A stretch of 64,000 nt of DNA, taken from NCBI GenBank assembly GCA_036321105.1, contig JAYEPQ010000002.1, forward strand, positions 53,818,087 to 53,882,086, written 5' to 3'. Every line of letters starts with the position of its first letter. Position 1 is the stretch's first letter. The translations under genes were made by a program, and so were the position numbers. The notes under the pieces were generated by a model. The model had not been told where the DNA came from and searched no databases. It worked only from the letters and a program-made list of their open reading frames with translations. The DNA is from Dracaena cambodiana (taxonomy: Eukaryota; Streptophyta; Magnoliopsida; Asparagales; Asparagaceae). Shown piece by piece: positions 45,028 to 57,440 of the stretch.

Positions 45028-46311
45028 TGATCGACTCAAAATTGCAAGTGCACAGTATTATAATTTTGTTATAATTTGATGAGAAGAGTATCATTCTTAG
45101 TTATTGATTATTCACTCATGACAAATACTGAAATAATATCAACCTCAATTATATTAAGAAAAGTCACTAAGATTACATATCTTGGAATTTGAATAAAAAT
45201 CAGTTCAATGAAATACTCGAGGAAAATAAATGGAATTATATGATAAATAAATCAAGGAGAGAAGAACTTTTAGAAAAGTGAATTCACATAGTCCCTCACT
45301 ATGCCTTTCTTATCTAAATCAGTGAAATTAATTCTCCAAGTTTGCTAGCAAAATTCCTAAATCATCCAATAGCCTCGTCTAACAGTCAATTGTAACTATT
45401 CTTGATCAGTGTTTAATATAAGAATATGCAAATTAATGAAACATGAATGCAATAAATTTTATGTATTTTTTTAACGCTACAGAGATTTTTATAAGTCTTT
45501 TGATTTGTATAATCACATATGCTGAAATATTCTAATGGTTCATCTATACTTTCCTCTTTCAACAGTAAATCATAGGAATCCAAATCATCTGATTATTGTC
45601 AGGTAATTAGAAACAATAAGTATGAGAATAAATCGAACAAATTAAATGAAAAATAATCCCAAATGAATAAAAAAACATAGTTTGCGACAAGGTTGCATCA
45701 TTTTCCTAGAATTTTAAAAAATAGTTCATGATGAAAATTAAATTTAACAAACACGAACAAAAAATGATCTACATTTTAAAGAAAAGAAAATCAAATTAGG
45801 TAGAAAAATTGAAGGTCTTTAATGTTAGAACTCCAAAAAAACCTGCAGGGCAAACTTTTCTCTTCTTTTCTCCTCCTTCTCTCTCTTGGATTCAATTAGA
45901 ATTTTTTAAGAGCCAAGATGTGCCTCTAATAAAAATGCATGAACTCCCTTACATTCTTAGTCCAAGACCTTTTTTTGGATCTGGTCCCTAATCAATGAGC
46001 TTGAATTGAGTCAACTTGTACCCTTTATTGCTTATTATCCTTACTTTTTCTTGCTGATTGTGATTCTCTAATATCTTTCATGCAAAATCTGTCACATGAG
46101 TTTTGACTTTGAATTTGAATTTGCAGATTTGTTTTTCCTAAAATAATATGATTTGCTTCTTTATTTGAAACCTTCAAAATATCAAAAATAAATTAGAATT
46201 AAATAAATGTAAAAGACACCCAAAATTCTAGACAAATGAGCTAAGAACATAGAAAACACTCTAAAATAATAATTAAGAATAAGAAAATGTCAGAAATAAA
46301 TTTCTACATCA
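45028..46311 (-). mobile_element. Solo LTR (1284 bp) with perfect CATGC target duplication
   Basis: Starts TGATCGACTCAAAATTGCAA and ends TTTCTACATCA, flanked by CATGC at 45023-45027 and 46312-46316. The start (tgcaagtgcacagta) and overall pattern recall the LARD LTRs (tgcaagcgtacagtg), so it is a relative of that family. The minus orientation is inferred from that likeness. No internal region: an LTR-LTR recombination product. Confidence 0.88.
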
Positions 46312-46461
46312 CATGCATATTTAGTCAGTGGAAATATAAATAAAAGTGCGTTACTGATTCTAAAGTAAGAAAATGAGTATCTATAACTCTGAGATTTGAC
46401 TTGGAAATTTTTATTTGTTGCCCAGTTTCTCAATGACTATGGCATTAACAGGAGTTGAAAG

Positions 46462-46612
46462 TATGAATGATAATAGACATGTCTACAGATCAATTTTTAA
46501 CCCATCATATACTAAATTTTGAATTAGAAAAATAAAATTTTCATTCATAATTTAAAATTTTGTGTAGGACCAACTAAAAGTTGACCCATGAACATATCCA
46601 TTATCATCCCTA
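46462..46612. mobile_element. Decayed hAT-type MITE, relative of 14785-14935
   Basis: The right end ttatcatcccta and left end tatgaatgataata are imperfect inverted repeats with inner acatgtctacagatcaa / ttgacccatgaacata. Length is 151 bp, equal to the intact copy. Flanks share only GTTG of 8 bases, so the duplication has decayed. Confidence 0.65.
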
Positions 46613-46752
46613 GTTGGGCATCAAACAGTGATTGTAATATACAAAAATTACAAGAGGCTGCAGAATTATTTCGATAGTTGACCCCACTCCAAAAGCCTGA
46701 CTTTGCCTTTGTCTATAGTTCAATATGTTAAGTTAGTTCATATGTGAGTATA

Positions 46753-46795
46753 GTCCCATATCGGATAGGACAAAAAAAGTCTATAGGTTTAAATA
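46753..46795 (+). promoter_or_regulatory. snRNA-type USE + TATA pair in the left TRIM LTR
   Basis: GTCCCATATCG (one mismatch to the plant snRNA USE RTCCCACATCG) at 46753-46763 and TTTAAATA at 46788-46795, separated by exactly 24 bp. In plant snRNA genes this shorter spacing is typical of Pol III (U6-type) promoters; Pol II types have about 10 bp more. Confidence 0.55.
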
Positions 46796-47192
46796 CAAAG
46801 TTGAGGTCTTGACCTAAAGGCTTAAGTTTTTGTATCAAACTGGTTATCAGTTTTGTGTTTAGACCCATCATGCTCCCTGTTGGACCGACGTTCTCCCCAA
46901 TAATTGGTATCAGAGCTCAGATTCGGACCAACTTGTCGTCGGGTCAATGGGCCAGGTTATGGCCTAAGGGGGAGTGAAGCCGATATTTGAAGTCCGAATT
47001 GGTCGAGTTAATTTTGGGTTTGATTTCCCACGTGTCGGCTCTCCACGTTGATGGATGCCAAAACTAAGTTGGTCGGGTTAATTTTGGGTTTGGTTTCCTG
47101 CGTGTCTGCCTCTACGTGAATGGTTGTCAAAATTAAGTTGGTATACTGACAATGAAGGAAAATATTATTAAGTTAGTTCATATATGAGTATA

Positions 47193-47235
47193 GTTCCACA
47201 TTGGATATGATAAATAAAATCTGTGGGTTTAAATA
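47193..47235 (+). promoter_or_regulatory. snRNA-type USE + TATA pair in the right TRIM LTR
   Basis: GTTCCACATTG (two mismatches to USE) at 47193-47203 and TTTAAATA at 47228-47235, again separated by 24 bp. Confidence 0.5.
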
Positions 47236-47310
47236 CAAAGTTGGGGCTTAGATCTAATGGCTTAAGATTTTGGGTCAAACTGATTCTCAGTTTTGTGTTT
47301 AGACACCTCA

Positions 47311-48379
47311 GGAACTCAATCGCGGATGTATTGTAATTTTCAGCCCTAGTAAAATTATGAGAGAACTTTTGTTTTTAAAATAATACTGAAATTGAGACCA
47401 AGAAAACCCCTATACATAAATGAACCCCAAAAATTGATAAAAAAAGGCAACATTATATGGAGCACAAAGTACTACAAGGACATTTCAAATTTCATATTTT
47501 TGTCCCAAAATATAGGGCAAATTATGACTGCAGAATATCCAGGGTCATTATACTTCCAATTTAGGATTTGCCATGCAGAATGATCAGGACATATGGTCAC
47601 TTTCAAGAGTAGAGTTATAAATGACCCTATCAATACATCAATAAAGATATCAAGTTGATATCAATCTTCCACTTGAAAGTTGGCATTTCCACAGGAAAAG
47701 ACATCTGCCAGAGAGCTCACTTTTATCAAACTACAAGATCCTGTAAGCTAAAGCACTACATCACTTTTATCAACCTATAAACCAAGTACTTGTGTTAAAT
47801 ATAACAGTGCATACATGTAGATGCATACACGATGAAGCACTTCTATAGAATCTCTCTTGCAGTGGTTTCAGGATTGGGAAGTTTTGTGCATCAATCATTT
47901 GACATCTTCCCAAGAAGTATATCGTGCAGTGTTTCTGGATTGGCAAAGTCCGTGTTAAGGAGTTAATATTTGCATTACTTTCTACATCCCTATACATGGA
48001 TATTCTAAAAACCAGTTTTTTTTTTTATTTTAAATTACTCTTTTGCCAGACACGAAAGACACTTCTGTCCCAATAATTACATAAAAATGAGCTTGTCCAC
48101 CATTTCTTTATTCGGTCCTAAACCTTCTTATATTATGAAGCATGAACACTACAAGTTAAGTGTTATGTTCATATTAGATATGTATTGGACACCGACACTT
48201 GAACGACACTTGCTGATATATATGGGACACACCGAAATTATGTTATATTTAAGAACCTATAAATTAGCACGTCAAAACTATGCCTGCTTTCCAAAGGTCG
48301 TATGGATCACATGCGGTTACCATGTCTGCCTTTAAAAAGTCATAGAGGTCGCTTGTTGAGCACTATAAGATCATACATT
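47311..48379. other. Unassigned sequence
   Basis: Several short frames without motif. A small imperfect duplication with atatcgtgcagtgtttctggattgg and a similar phrase is near 47865-47950. No gene recognised. Confidence 0.4.
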
Positions 48380-49881
48380 ATCATACATTAACTCCTTCAG
48401 CACACTAACCACACACTGTAAATTCGTAAAACGTTAGAAAAAGTAAGAAAACACCGTCGATCCCCGACAACGGCGCCAAAAACTTGATGTGATAAATCTA
48501 CTGCAAACGCACAGTATCGGTTGTACCGCTAATAGGTCGTTCTCATGAGGATCTAAGGTGTTTTGCATTCTTACTAATTCTTTAGTCCTAGCAGATTAAC
48601 TATGGGTTCTAAATTGGATTTTAGTTATTCTAATTAATCTAGAATATAGAATCAACTAGTTTCCAATTATGAATTACTTCTATTATCTTCTTCTTATCAT
48701 AAAAATTAATCTTTTACTTTTAATCTTTATTTAAAGTGTTATAAGCATGTGTTATCAAGTGGTGTGCAAGTATAATGCATCAAAAATACGACTTCTAATA
48801 AAAATAAACTAAATTATTAGATAACTCTATAATAAAGTTGAAAAGTAATAACCCTAAACTCTAACTAAGTATAGGCTATCAAGAAATCTAATTCAAGTAT
48901 AATCTATTAAAGCATCAATTTACAAGTTGTTATATTTTAAACTTTTCATTGAAAAATCTTATCTTTATTATTTTATTAAAGAAAAAAATACTAGAGAGCA
49001 ACTACATGGTGAATTCCTAGTTTCATCTATATCTTAGAGCTAGACTAAATTAGCTACTCATAGTTATAATTAGCAATATCATATTTTTCCTAAGAAACAG
49101 TTAAAATTTACACTAGAAAGCAAGATAAATCTATCTAGAAAGCAATTAGAAGATTACCAAAGAGATATTGATGAACAACAAAGGTTACCTCTGAAGTCGG
49201 TATGGCGACCGTCACCCCTTCAGCAAATCCAACTTTTATTCAATAAAATTTGACTATAAAATTACATCATAAAACCCTCTCTAATTACAAGGATTTATGG
49301 GGTATTTATAACTCAAACACAATCCTACTCCTACTCAAACTCAATACAAAAGATGTAATTCTCTTTCAATACAAACTAATTTCAAGATATATAATATTAA
49401 TCCAATCCATAGGTATTAGAAACCAATGGTTGAGATTATATGGCATAAAATACTAATTTTCGGGTCCAAAATCCGAAATTAAGTTTAGTACATCCGTAAC
49501 CCATTGGATCAGTTTTTCCATTCTGCAGTATTTTAGTAAAATGGCTATAATTTTTGTATCAAAACTCAGATTGAGCTGTTCTTGGACTCGTTTCGAAGAT
49601 AATTCTAAGCTCTACAAATTTATCCAACATGAAATTTTCCAGTTCAAGATTTATCTTGGCCTAATATACTCTTGAAGTTGCTGCTACTGCACTTGAGTTT
49701 CTGTCTTTACCAAAATTAACTTTCTATGCTCATTTTTTTGACAAATTTGCATATTTTTCTTCTCTTACTTACAAATCCTTTATTATATATAAAAACATAC
49801 TAAATATACCCGAGTAGCAATTATTTATATACAAAAGTAGATAAAATATGAGAAGAAAAATGCAAAATATGATACTAATAA
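48380..49881 (-). mobile_element. 5' end of a LARD-family element (LTR plus primer site)
   Basis: 48485-49881 is homologous to the LARD LTRs (tgatgtgataaatctactgc at the left; gatactaata at the right, with the ATCA end lost). The primer site, minus-strand TGGCGCCGTTGTCGGGG, lies at about 48464-48480, followed by about 85 bp of internal sequence matching 23400-23490 (acactgtaaattcgtaaaac). The rest of the element is missing. Confidence 0.8.
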
Positions 49882-49889
49882 CCCCGATA

Positions 49890-50405
49890 ATGTCCTCACT
49901 ATTAGTATTCGATAGTCTTTGCCCTTATAGTACTTACTCTGGTATTTTATGCTCGCACTATCAGTACTCGCCAGTTTTTCACCTTATAGTGCTCGCTTCG
50001 GCAATCTTACGCCCTGACTAACAGTACTTGATAGTTCTTTCCTTTATAGTACTTGTTCTGGAAATCTTATATCATCATTGGTAATATTTGATAGTCGTTG
50101 CCCGTAAAAGCCCCGACAATGTCGCTATTGGTAGTGCATGGTAGTCTGTGCCCTTATAGCACTTGCCCTACCAATCTTATGCTCTCGGTACTTGATAGTC
50201 TTTCTTCTACAATACTTACTATAATAATGCCCTTGTTGACGGTACTCGGTAGTTTTTTGCCCTACTAGTACCCACCCAAGCTAGCTTCCGCCCAGTTAGG
50301 TAATGTTCGGCAGTTCTTTCCCCCAATGACACTTGCTTGTGCAATATAAAATCTTCTATCCACGTAAGAGTACTTGATAGTTTTTATCATAATTGTACTC
50401 ACCCT
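49890..50405 (+). repeat. Minisatellite, about 9 units of roughly 55-67 bp
   Basis: Consensus-like unit: tacttgatagtctttgccct, then tatagtacttgctctgg and caatcttatgcccTcactaa. Units start near 49907, 49967, 50027, 50087, 50137, 50191, 50243, 50304 and 50371, and are strongly diverged. No coding sense. Confidence 0.75.
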
Positions 50406-53284
50406 TACAGTAGAAGAAGTCCTATGGGAAGTTGGCTATTACTGGGTGCTACTGCAGAATACAGAGACAGAACCACTGTGGCAAATTTCAATTCATCTAG
50501 TAGGCATGCCGCTAGCATTATGGCACAACCACAACGAGTCCATTCACTTTTGGTGGGCTGATATAAAAATTGCAACACCCATGACACATTATAGGTACAA
50601 AAAATGCCACATTTAAGGCACATTATAATAGCATAATACCAATAATACTACAACAAGATAACTCTCTTCTAGCAGACAGCTACATATCATTATTGCACTC
50701 AAAGTCGCTCCCGAGGTGCAAGTCACCTGAGGACTTCACTTAGAAGACCACTAAAGCACATAGAAAGTCCAACACTGTGAACTTAGTACACATCGATCGA
50801 GCTGACAAGTACTTAGTGCCCATGGAATCACACTACTGGACCAAATATATAAGTGTTTGATTTCATGAGTTTGTCTTTTTCCACTAACAAAATTTCTCTT
50901 TTCATATGGTTATGCTCTTTTAGACAGAAAATTAGCAAGAGTTACACAAGCCAATAGGATAAAAGTAGAAATGGTACTTGGATTCATACCCACAAAGTTA
51001 CTCACAGTCCCAGTAAGACGAGTTGCTATCAGACTACTCCACAGCACAACAAAAACAAACAATGGTAAAGAAAAAGTCAACTTTTATTCATTTAGAGATA
51101 ATTGTTCATTACAGGACGAGTATAGTCATTTAACAAAACTAAACTATCCTAATCGAATGGAGACTTGATCTATACTCCAAACGCTCATCCAACCAAAATG
51201 GACATACCCACGTGTGAGGGCTAAAGTTTAGTTGATGGAGTCCTTTCACTTCACACCACCAATGCTCATGTAAATCACTTTACTTTTAGATTTCAGAAGT
51301 CCCTAAGGCAAGAGCCGATGATCATGGAGCAACATTATTATAAAAAGAAAAACCCAAGGCCACGAGCTTGAGATCTTTCGTCTCTTGGGATTTGACTCTC
51401 ATAATGTTTTTTATCCCCTTCTGAGAAATAAGAAACAAGTGAGAATCAAGCAGCTTACCTAAATCTTTAAGGAACCCAACAATGAATTCATCCGATGATC
51501 CATCCCAAGGCAAGATTTATGATACACTCATTAGCAACACCGACTCCTCCAGCAAATAATATTAAATACACCTCTCATCCATAAGGAGAGTTAGAATCAT
51601 TTATATACCTAATATCTTGATATATTGACCTCTCAGGATCGTTCTTCTTCTTCTCTACATAGACTTTGTAATCGCAAGAGGGGGGAGGGGGAAGGGGGGG
51701 GGTGGGGGGGGGGGGAGGGAGAGAGAGATTGAGAAATTGTAACTTGATTCAGCAATAAAGCATACGCTAAAAGGCCTCTTCCACCAAAAAAGTAGATACA
51801 AGTCTCTCTTGGTTGAACCTCGTTATATCGCGGTGTACAAATTCTTGTTGTGTGGTTTATTTACTCTACACAATCCAGACTCAAATCAATCTTGGGTCTA
51901 ATTTATATATAGTACTCAATTTGGTTAAGTGATCTTACCAGATCAAAGTGACATCAACATGTATAATTTTAAAAATAAATTATCGCTTCCGTTTAGTACG
52001 TTGATTTGAAGCTTGAGAGTTCTTCTGTCCATGTAATGTCTAAGGCTCGTTGGGAATTCCATTTTCAATTCTAATATGGTTCCAGAGTTGTTTTTTATTA
52101 CATCTGCACATCATCTCAATTCAATACTTGTGTTGTTAGTATATATGTTTGTATAGCTTCATATATAAACTTGAAATGTGAAATGTTGGAAGTCCTTTGA
52201 AGAATCAAAGGATTTTTAATAACCGACTTAGGAATTGTAAATTTTTATTTTTCAGATTTCGAATTGCACTTTTTATGTTATTTGATAAGATAAAACTTTA
52301 AAATGAGAAATCTCGACAATTTAGGGCAGAATTATAATAAAAATATCCAATTGGAGGGAACTTTTCAAATTAGGAAATTAATAGAAAATGTGATTACCAC
52401 TCAAACAAATGAGTACATAATATAAATTATAGATCTGAACAAATCGAAGTAATATATATTCGTATTTTGATTAATATTAATATCAACTCTAGTAAAACAT
52501 AGAGTTGATAGTTTTTTTTGAGAATTTCGAATAACATCCTAATATAAAAAATCATCACTGTCAATTTATAGAAAAATATTGATTTAATATTTTGTAATGT
52601 ATTTGGAAATATTTTCTTTTATATGTAAGGTCCTAATAATCATTAGGAGTAGATATCATTTTTATTTGAAAACGGTTGTTATAATTAATAATATCTGGTT
52701 AATATCTGGTTGTTTGTTTTGTTCAAATACTTTAAATATGAATAGTAAATCTAGTATTAAAAAAAATATTCATATTCATATTTGAAGGAATAAAATATAG
52801 TTTTTGAAAAAAGAAGAATAAAATATATACAAATATGGATATGCTATATCCGTCTCGTTACCTCCCCAGTACAAATAATTTGCAAAATATGAGAGAAAAT
52901 CCTAAGCATTTCCAGCGTGTTCGTACAACATCTCCAGCACAGATTAAACGAGACGGGATCTCTCACAAGATTCAAAGTATCAGGGGGTGTATGCTGTCAA
53001 TTGGGGGACTAGATAAGCCAACTAGATCAGATCATCATCATTTTTCCTCTGTACCACCCGAGTAATCAACTCCACTCCATCAATCAACACAATTAATTGA
53101 TTAGAGTCTCAAACAATCCTCTATGGCCCTGTATAGTCGCCCTCATACCCTGTGAGCCTTGTAAATCACATCAGCTTCTTTACTATAGAGTTTTTATCAA
53201 TATCAACCTAGCTGGTAGGGAAAATGAGGAGAAATCACCGGTAATGAAACCAAAATAGCCAAAATAGAAGGAAGTTGATTCCTT
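50406..53284. other. Long unassigned stretch
   Basis: No domain recognised in frames such as 50374-50616, 50971-51168, 51322-51513 (minus) or 52835-53065. Contains a G-rich tract (separate entry). 52300-52830 is extremely AT-rich. Confidence 0.4.
51678..51728 (+). repeat. Poly-G/purine tract with quadruplex potential
   Basis: Runs of 6, 5, 9, 12 and 3 guanines separated by one or two bases, then (GA)n. Several combinations satisfy the four-G-run pattern of a G-quadruplex on the plus strand. Exact G counts in such runs are prone to sequencing error. Confidence 0.8.
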
Positions 53285-53815
53285 TATATAATTTCTAAGA
53301 TGAAAAAAAAATAATTACTTACTAAGAATGAATTTGATAGCGTCCAATTAGAATCCAAAATCAAGAGATTTAAATCAAAATCAAATATTTGATTAGAACG
53401 CTTGATGAATATAAAATCCTTCTATTCCTATTTCTATGGAAACCTTCATTCCTATTCCTATGGAAACCTTCATTCCTATTCCTATTCCTATGAAAACTCT
53501 TATAACCAACTAAAGTTTATAAATACCCTCTTTGAGGACACTTTAGGGATCAATCTTTGACCATTTTGATCATTTTAGAGTTCAAGTTACGTGTGAGAGT
53601 CTTGAATTCATTGGATCAGTAGAGAGAGAGAAGCTAGGACAGGCCATTATCTTTTTCAAAGGAGATCTTCCCATCGAATCGTCAACATGTTCTATTAGTT
53701 AGATCTCATCGCCACATTAAAACTTACTTTTATTGTAAAATAGAGCGATAAATTATAAATTCTCTCGTTTATTTTTCTATTATTCATCTTTCGTTGTAAT
53801 CAAAGTGATCAATGT
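53285..53815 (+). repeat. Tat-family LTR remnant (same family as 10009-10649)
   Basis: Plus-strand phrases match the reverse complement of the first Tat LTR in order: ccaatt(c)agaatcc, aatcaagagatttaaatcaa, atatttgattagaac, gagagtcttgaattc, gttagatctcatcgc and tattgtaaaatagagcgata. A TATA-like tttataaataccc is near 53517. A triple repeat of cattcctattcctatg is inserted (53428-53500). No internal sequence or partner LTR. Confidence 0.75.
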
Positions 53816-55350
53816 AAGAAAGTAAGATTTTTGCAGAGAACACCCCTCAACAAGCACTTGTTGGACTTAGACTATATATCCTTGATGATACATGTTATAA
53901 TAGACAACTATGAAGAAAACAAAAGTATATATCTAGCGGACTACATCCATGAAACCACACCAAGTCATTCTATTTTGAAGGTCAGCAGAGCATTGAGCCA
54001 CGATATCAGGAGCAATGTTGAAAATAACGCATTATGAAACCTTTATGTTGCATTATGAAACCTAATATGAAACCAACGCTACTTAATAGACGAATATAAC
54101 TCAATGCACCATAATGGTACGTTTTTCCTGTTATTTTACGTTATTACAGTAAATTTTTAAATAATTTTTATATTGATGCCAATTATTTACTTTAATTGTT
54201 AACAAATTGCTGCAGTTTTTTTTACTTGGTAACTTGTTGTTTGTAATTTGATTGCTTGTGGTATTGTTAAGTTACTAGTTTGTGATTATATCCTTATTAC
54301 TTGTTATAATTTATTTCCAATTACTGAAATTTCTTATTTGTTGATTAAATTGAATTATTAACTAATCTAAAATAAACAATTAGAGATGACATAAATTGAG
54401 TATTACAAAATATAAATTATAATATTGATAATAATTAAAAATAAATTTAATTATGTTTTCTTGTTTAAATGATGATTAAAATTATGAGTATGAATGTAAT
54501 TTAATTATGAAGATAAATATGAAAATTATTATAAAACTTGTTAGAGATTTAGAATTAGTACTGGGATATAAAATATTTTTATATTATTCTTTTAGAATTT
54601 TTTTAATTCAATTTCAATTTATAAAATTTATTTTATATAGTTTTATTTTTTATTAAATAAAAAAATTGAATAACTTACGTTATGCATTACGCTATATGCG
54701 ATATAGCCTAATAGAGACAAAACGTTACATTACCGTTATCATTATTTTAAACATTGATCAGGAGTATGGCTGCAATCACACTGGCCTTCTGAACCTGGGA
54801 ACCTTCCTGATAGAGGGAGAATTGCTAGTGTTATCCAAATATTCATATATTATTTGATAAAAAACTAAAATCATCTATCAAACTCAAAGCATCAATATTT
54901 GTAATAAGGTTGATATATACAAGAAATTTCGGGCATGTTCAAATTGATAGGATAATGTAAAATGTCATATATTAAATACAAAACAAATTGAGGAATTATT
55001 TTTGTGAAGCAACAACTTTATTGAGCAGTTCTTCTAATAAAACTACTTTACTTTGAAGTGAAAAAGATGTAAAAAAAATTTATACATGGCACAGAGAGCC
55101 TTAATTTTTATTCCTTAAAAGTTTCCCATAAAAACATTTCGTGTAAATTTTTACAGGATATGAGTAAAAATGAAGGCAAATTAAATTTAATTGAAACTCC
55201 AAGGCTTTGTGGTTACAATAGTAAAAATGTTGAAAAGAGCGCAGTTACTTCCTATAAAGTAATAAAAATGGACGCCATATACTCAAATTTTTATTACTAT
55301 CATTTTACACCTTTGCAATATTAAGAAAAAATAATAAACACTCCAAACAA
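53816..55350. other. AT-rich unassigned stretch
   Basis: No gene recognised. 54120-54660 is nearly pure A/T. A short repeat (cgcattatgaaaccttt / cattatgaaacctaat) occurs near 54030-54070. Confidence 0.4.
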
Positions 55351-55359
55351 TTAATTGAA

Positions 55360-55400
55360 GGAGAAATTCTATTTACGCACGGAAATTTACTCTTCATCCG
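55360..55400 (+). repeat. Left terminal inverted repeat of the Pack-MULE
   Basis: Pairs with 58066-58104 with one 1-base indel and about two mismatches over roughly 38 bp. Confidence 0.85.
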
Positions 55401-55701
55401 ATTAGAAACTTGTAAATAATTACAAGTTTGCTATTTTTTTCTGTTTAAATAAGTTACCCTTTTAAATCTCAAAATTTTAAGAGTTATTAAAAATTTAAAA
55501 TACTGTAATCCTCTTTCTCATCTATTCTCTCTCTAAAACAAAAAAAAATGTGGTATTTAAATTTAAAAGAAAACACACCTCCCACGGACTCATCATTTCG
55601 ATTTTATGATCTCCTGCTAGTATGCTTAATTTCCTGCTTGTCCCTTAATCTATAATCTACAGTATGTCATTGCGATAAAATGTTTACGTCTGCATTGTTA
55701 G

Positions 55702-56684
55702 GTACGAGGACAAGACGGAATGGGACGATCGCATAGGAAGGATTAACGGCTCCGTGACTGAGGATGTGTTCACTGGCTGCCGTATGCACAACCGTGGGTG
55801 GCGGTCCATCTACTGTCTCAACAAGCGCGACGCTTTCCGTGGCTCTGCCCCCATCAACCTCACTGATCGCCTCCAGAAGGTGTTCCACTAGGCCATGAGA
55901 TCGGTGGAGATCTCCTTCTTGTGCAACAATGCAATCCTCGCCACCAGGAAGGTCAAGATCCTATAGCGCATATCGTACATGAACATCAAAATCTACCCGT
56001 TCACCTCTGGCTTCCTCATCGTTTACTGCTTCCTCCCTGCACTTTCCCTTTTATGCGGTCAGTTCATCGTCCAGACTCTCAGCGTTGCGTTCCTCGTCTA
56101 CCTCTTGAGTGTATCTCTCGGCTTGATCGGTCTTGCTATTCTTGAAGTGAAGTGGTTAGGTATGGCACTTGAAGATTGGTGGAAGAACAAGTAGTTCTGG
56201 CCGATTTCAGGTAGCTCGGCACATTTCTATGTTGTCATCCATGAGCTCTTGAAAGTTATTACAAGGATTGAGATCTCATTCACACTAACTGCCAAATCAG
56301 CCGGAGATGAGAATGAGGACATCTATGCAGACCTTTACATCGTCAAGTCGTCGTCGATCATGGTACCGCCGATTGTCGTCACGATGATTATCCTCATAGT
56401 GCTTGCCTTTGCATTTGGCAAGATGATATGTAGCACGTTGCCAAAATTGGAGTAAGCTTATGGGAGGAGCATTCTTTAGCTTCTGGGTGTTGGCACATCT
56501 GTATCCATTTGCTAAGGGGTTGATGGGGAGGAGAGGGAAGACATCGACGATTGTGTATGTGTGGTCTAGCCTCATTGCTGTTACGATTTTGCTGCTCTGG
56601 ATCGCAATTAGCCCACTGACTGGAACTGGTCAGGGAGTTCCTGGCAGATTTCTTGAGAGTTCCTGTAGAAGGTGGTTCCTGTAG
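55702..56684 (+). pseudogene. CSLD-like: Cellulose synthase-like D (CslD) 3' fragment, captured and broken
   Basis: CslD proteins are Golgi or plasma-membrane glycan synthases (GT2). The fragment begins right after an intron-acceptor-like ttgttag (55695-55701), reading YEDKTEW, then TEDVFTG, MHNRGWRS and APINLTDRL, the catalytic C-terminal part with Q/RxxRW lost. Then come transmembrane segments (PFTSGFLIVYCFLPALSLL), WWKNK, IEISFTLTAKS, ADLYIVK, FFSFWVLAHLYPFAKGLMGRR and LLWIAISP. Three in-frame TAG stops (from the Trp of RWA, and from Gln in LQR and EQFW) and one frameshift near 56450 kill it. An unspliced junction shows capture from genomic DNA. About the last quarter of a full CslD is present. 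Confidence 0.9.
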
Positions 56685-56930
56685 AAGGTGGTTCCAGCCA
56701 GGCGAGCTTTCTTGAGAAAGAGGAAAAGGACATAATAGGAGTCAGGCATATGAGATTTCAATGGTAGAATAAATTGGCCATGATGTAACCTGTGTACTAT
56801 GTTTATTGTCACTTTTGTAACAGAACGTTGTAATTTTCTGATTCTAATGAGAAACGCTCATAGGGCTCTGAGAAAATGAGAGACGCTCGTAGGGCTCTGA
56901 GAAAATGAGAGACGCTCGTAGGGCTGAGCA
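56685..56930 (+). repeat. CslD 3' flank and ~34-bp tandem repeat
   Basis: After the CslD end, likely 3' UTR, tagggctctgagaaaatgag plus agacgctcg is repeated about 2.5 times (56858-56930). Confidence 0.75.
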
Positions 56931-57147
56931 AATTTTCAAAAAAACCAAAAAAAACCGCCGAACCGACCCGATCCGAACCGATCGGGTCGGTTATTTCAGT
57001 TATCGAATTGGGTCAGTTTTAAAACCAAAGTTTTATTCGGTCTTCGGGTCGGGTTTCGGTGGCAAAATCGCCAACCGAAACCAACTGAAAAAACCAAACT
57101 TTCACCCATCCGACCCGTTAACCCATTAACCCAATACCCAAATCTTA

Positions 57148-57440
57148 ATGTCTAGGGCTTGTTCCGTGACTTCCTTCCTTCGTTCACTTCCTTCGTTCGA
57201 CTTCGTTCTTTGCAATCGCCTCGCTCAGTCGCTCCTAACCGGCTCCAAATCCTCCGCCTTCGGCAGCCACGACAGCCATGACGGCATCAGCCACGACGGC
57301 CCCACCCCCTACCCCCGCTTCCGCGCCTCCGTCACCGTCAACGGCGTCAACTTTCACTCGCCCGACATCTTCAAGTCATCCAAGGGGGCATAGAACATGA
57401 CCGCTCAGGTTGCCATCGACCACTCGCCGCTAATCCCCCG
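57148..57440 (+). pseudogene. dsRNA-binding domain fragment (DRB/HYL1-like), captured and broken
   Basis: The frame reads DGPTPYPRFRASVTVNGVNF then HSPDIFKSSKGA, stop, and AAQVAIDH-like residues (TAQVAIDHSP). This matches the middle and end of a plant dsRBD: the D/EGP..PRF.A.V.VNG strand region and the K..AQ..AA..A helix. The stop at 57391 falls where a conserved Gln stands in the family, consistent with CAG to TAG. GC-rich codons contrast with the AT-rich flanks. The N-terminal part is unlike known DRBs, so the start may belong to another sequence. DRB proteins assist small-RNA processing. Confidence 0.7.

Larger units (their letters stand above)
46726..47310 (+). mobile_element. TRIM (terminal-repeat retrotransposon in miniature)
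   Basis: Two 145-bp terminal direct repeats (46726-46870 and 47166-47310) starting tgttaagttagttca / tattaagttagttca and ending gacccatca / gacacctca, with an iMet primer site TGGTATCAGAGC at 46905-46916 and a purine run aagggggag at 46965-46974. The interior has a ~75-bp tandem duplication (47006-47145, ggttaattttgggtttg). No coding capacity. No target duplication is visible. Confidence 0.75.

Noticed and set aside
46721..47315. Target duplication around the TRIM
   Set aside because: Flanks (caata, ggaac) do not match; not claimed.
55667..55888. 73-codon minus-strand frame
   Set aside because: Shadow of the CslD fragment, which has clear family motifs on the plus strand.
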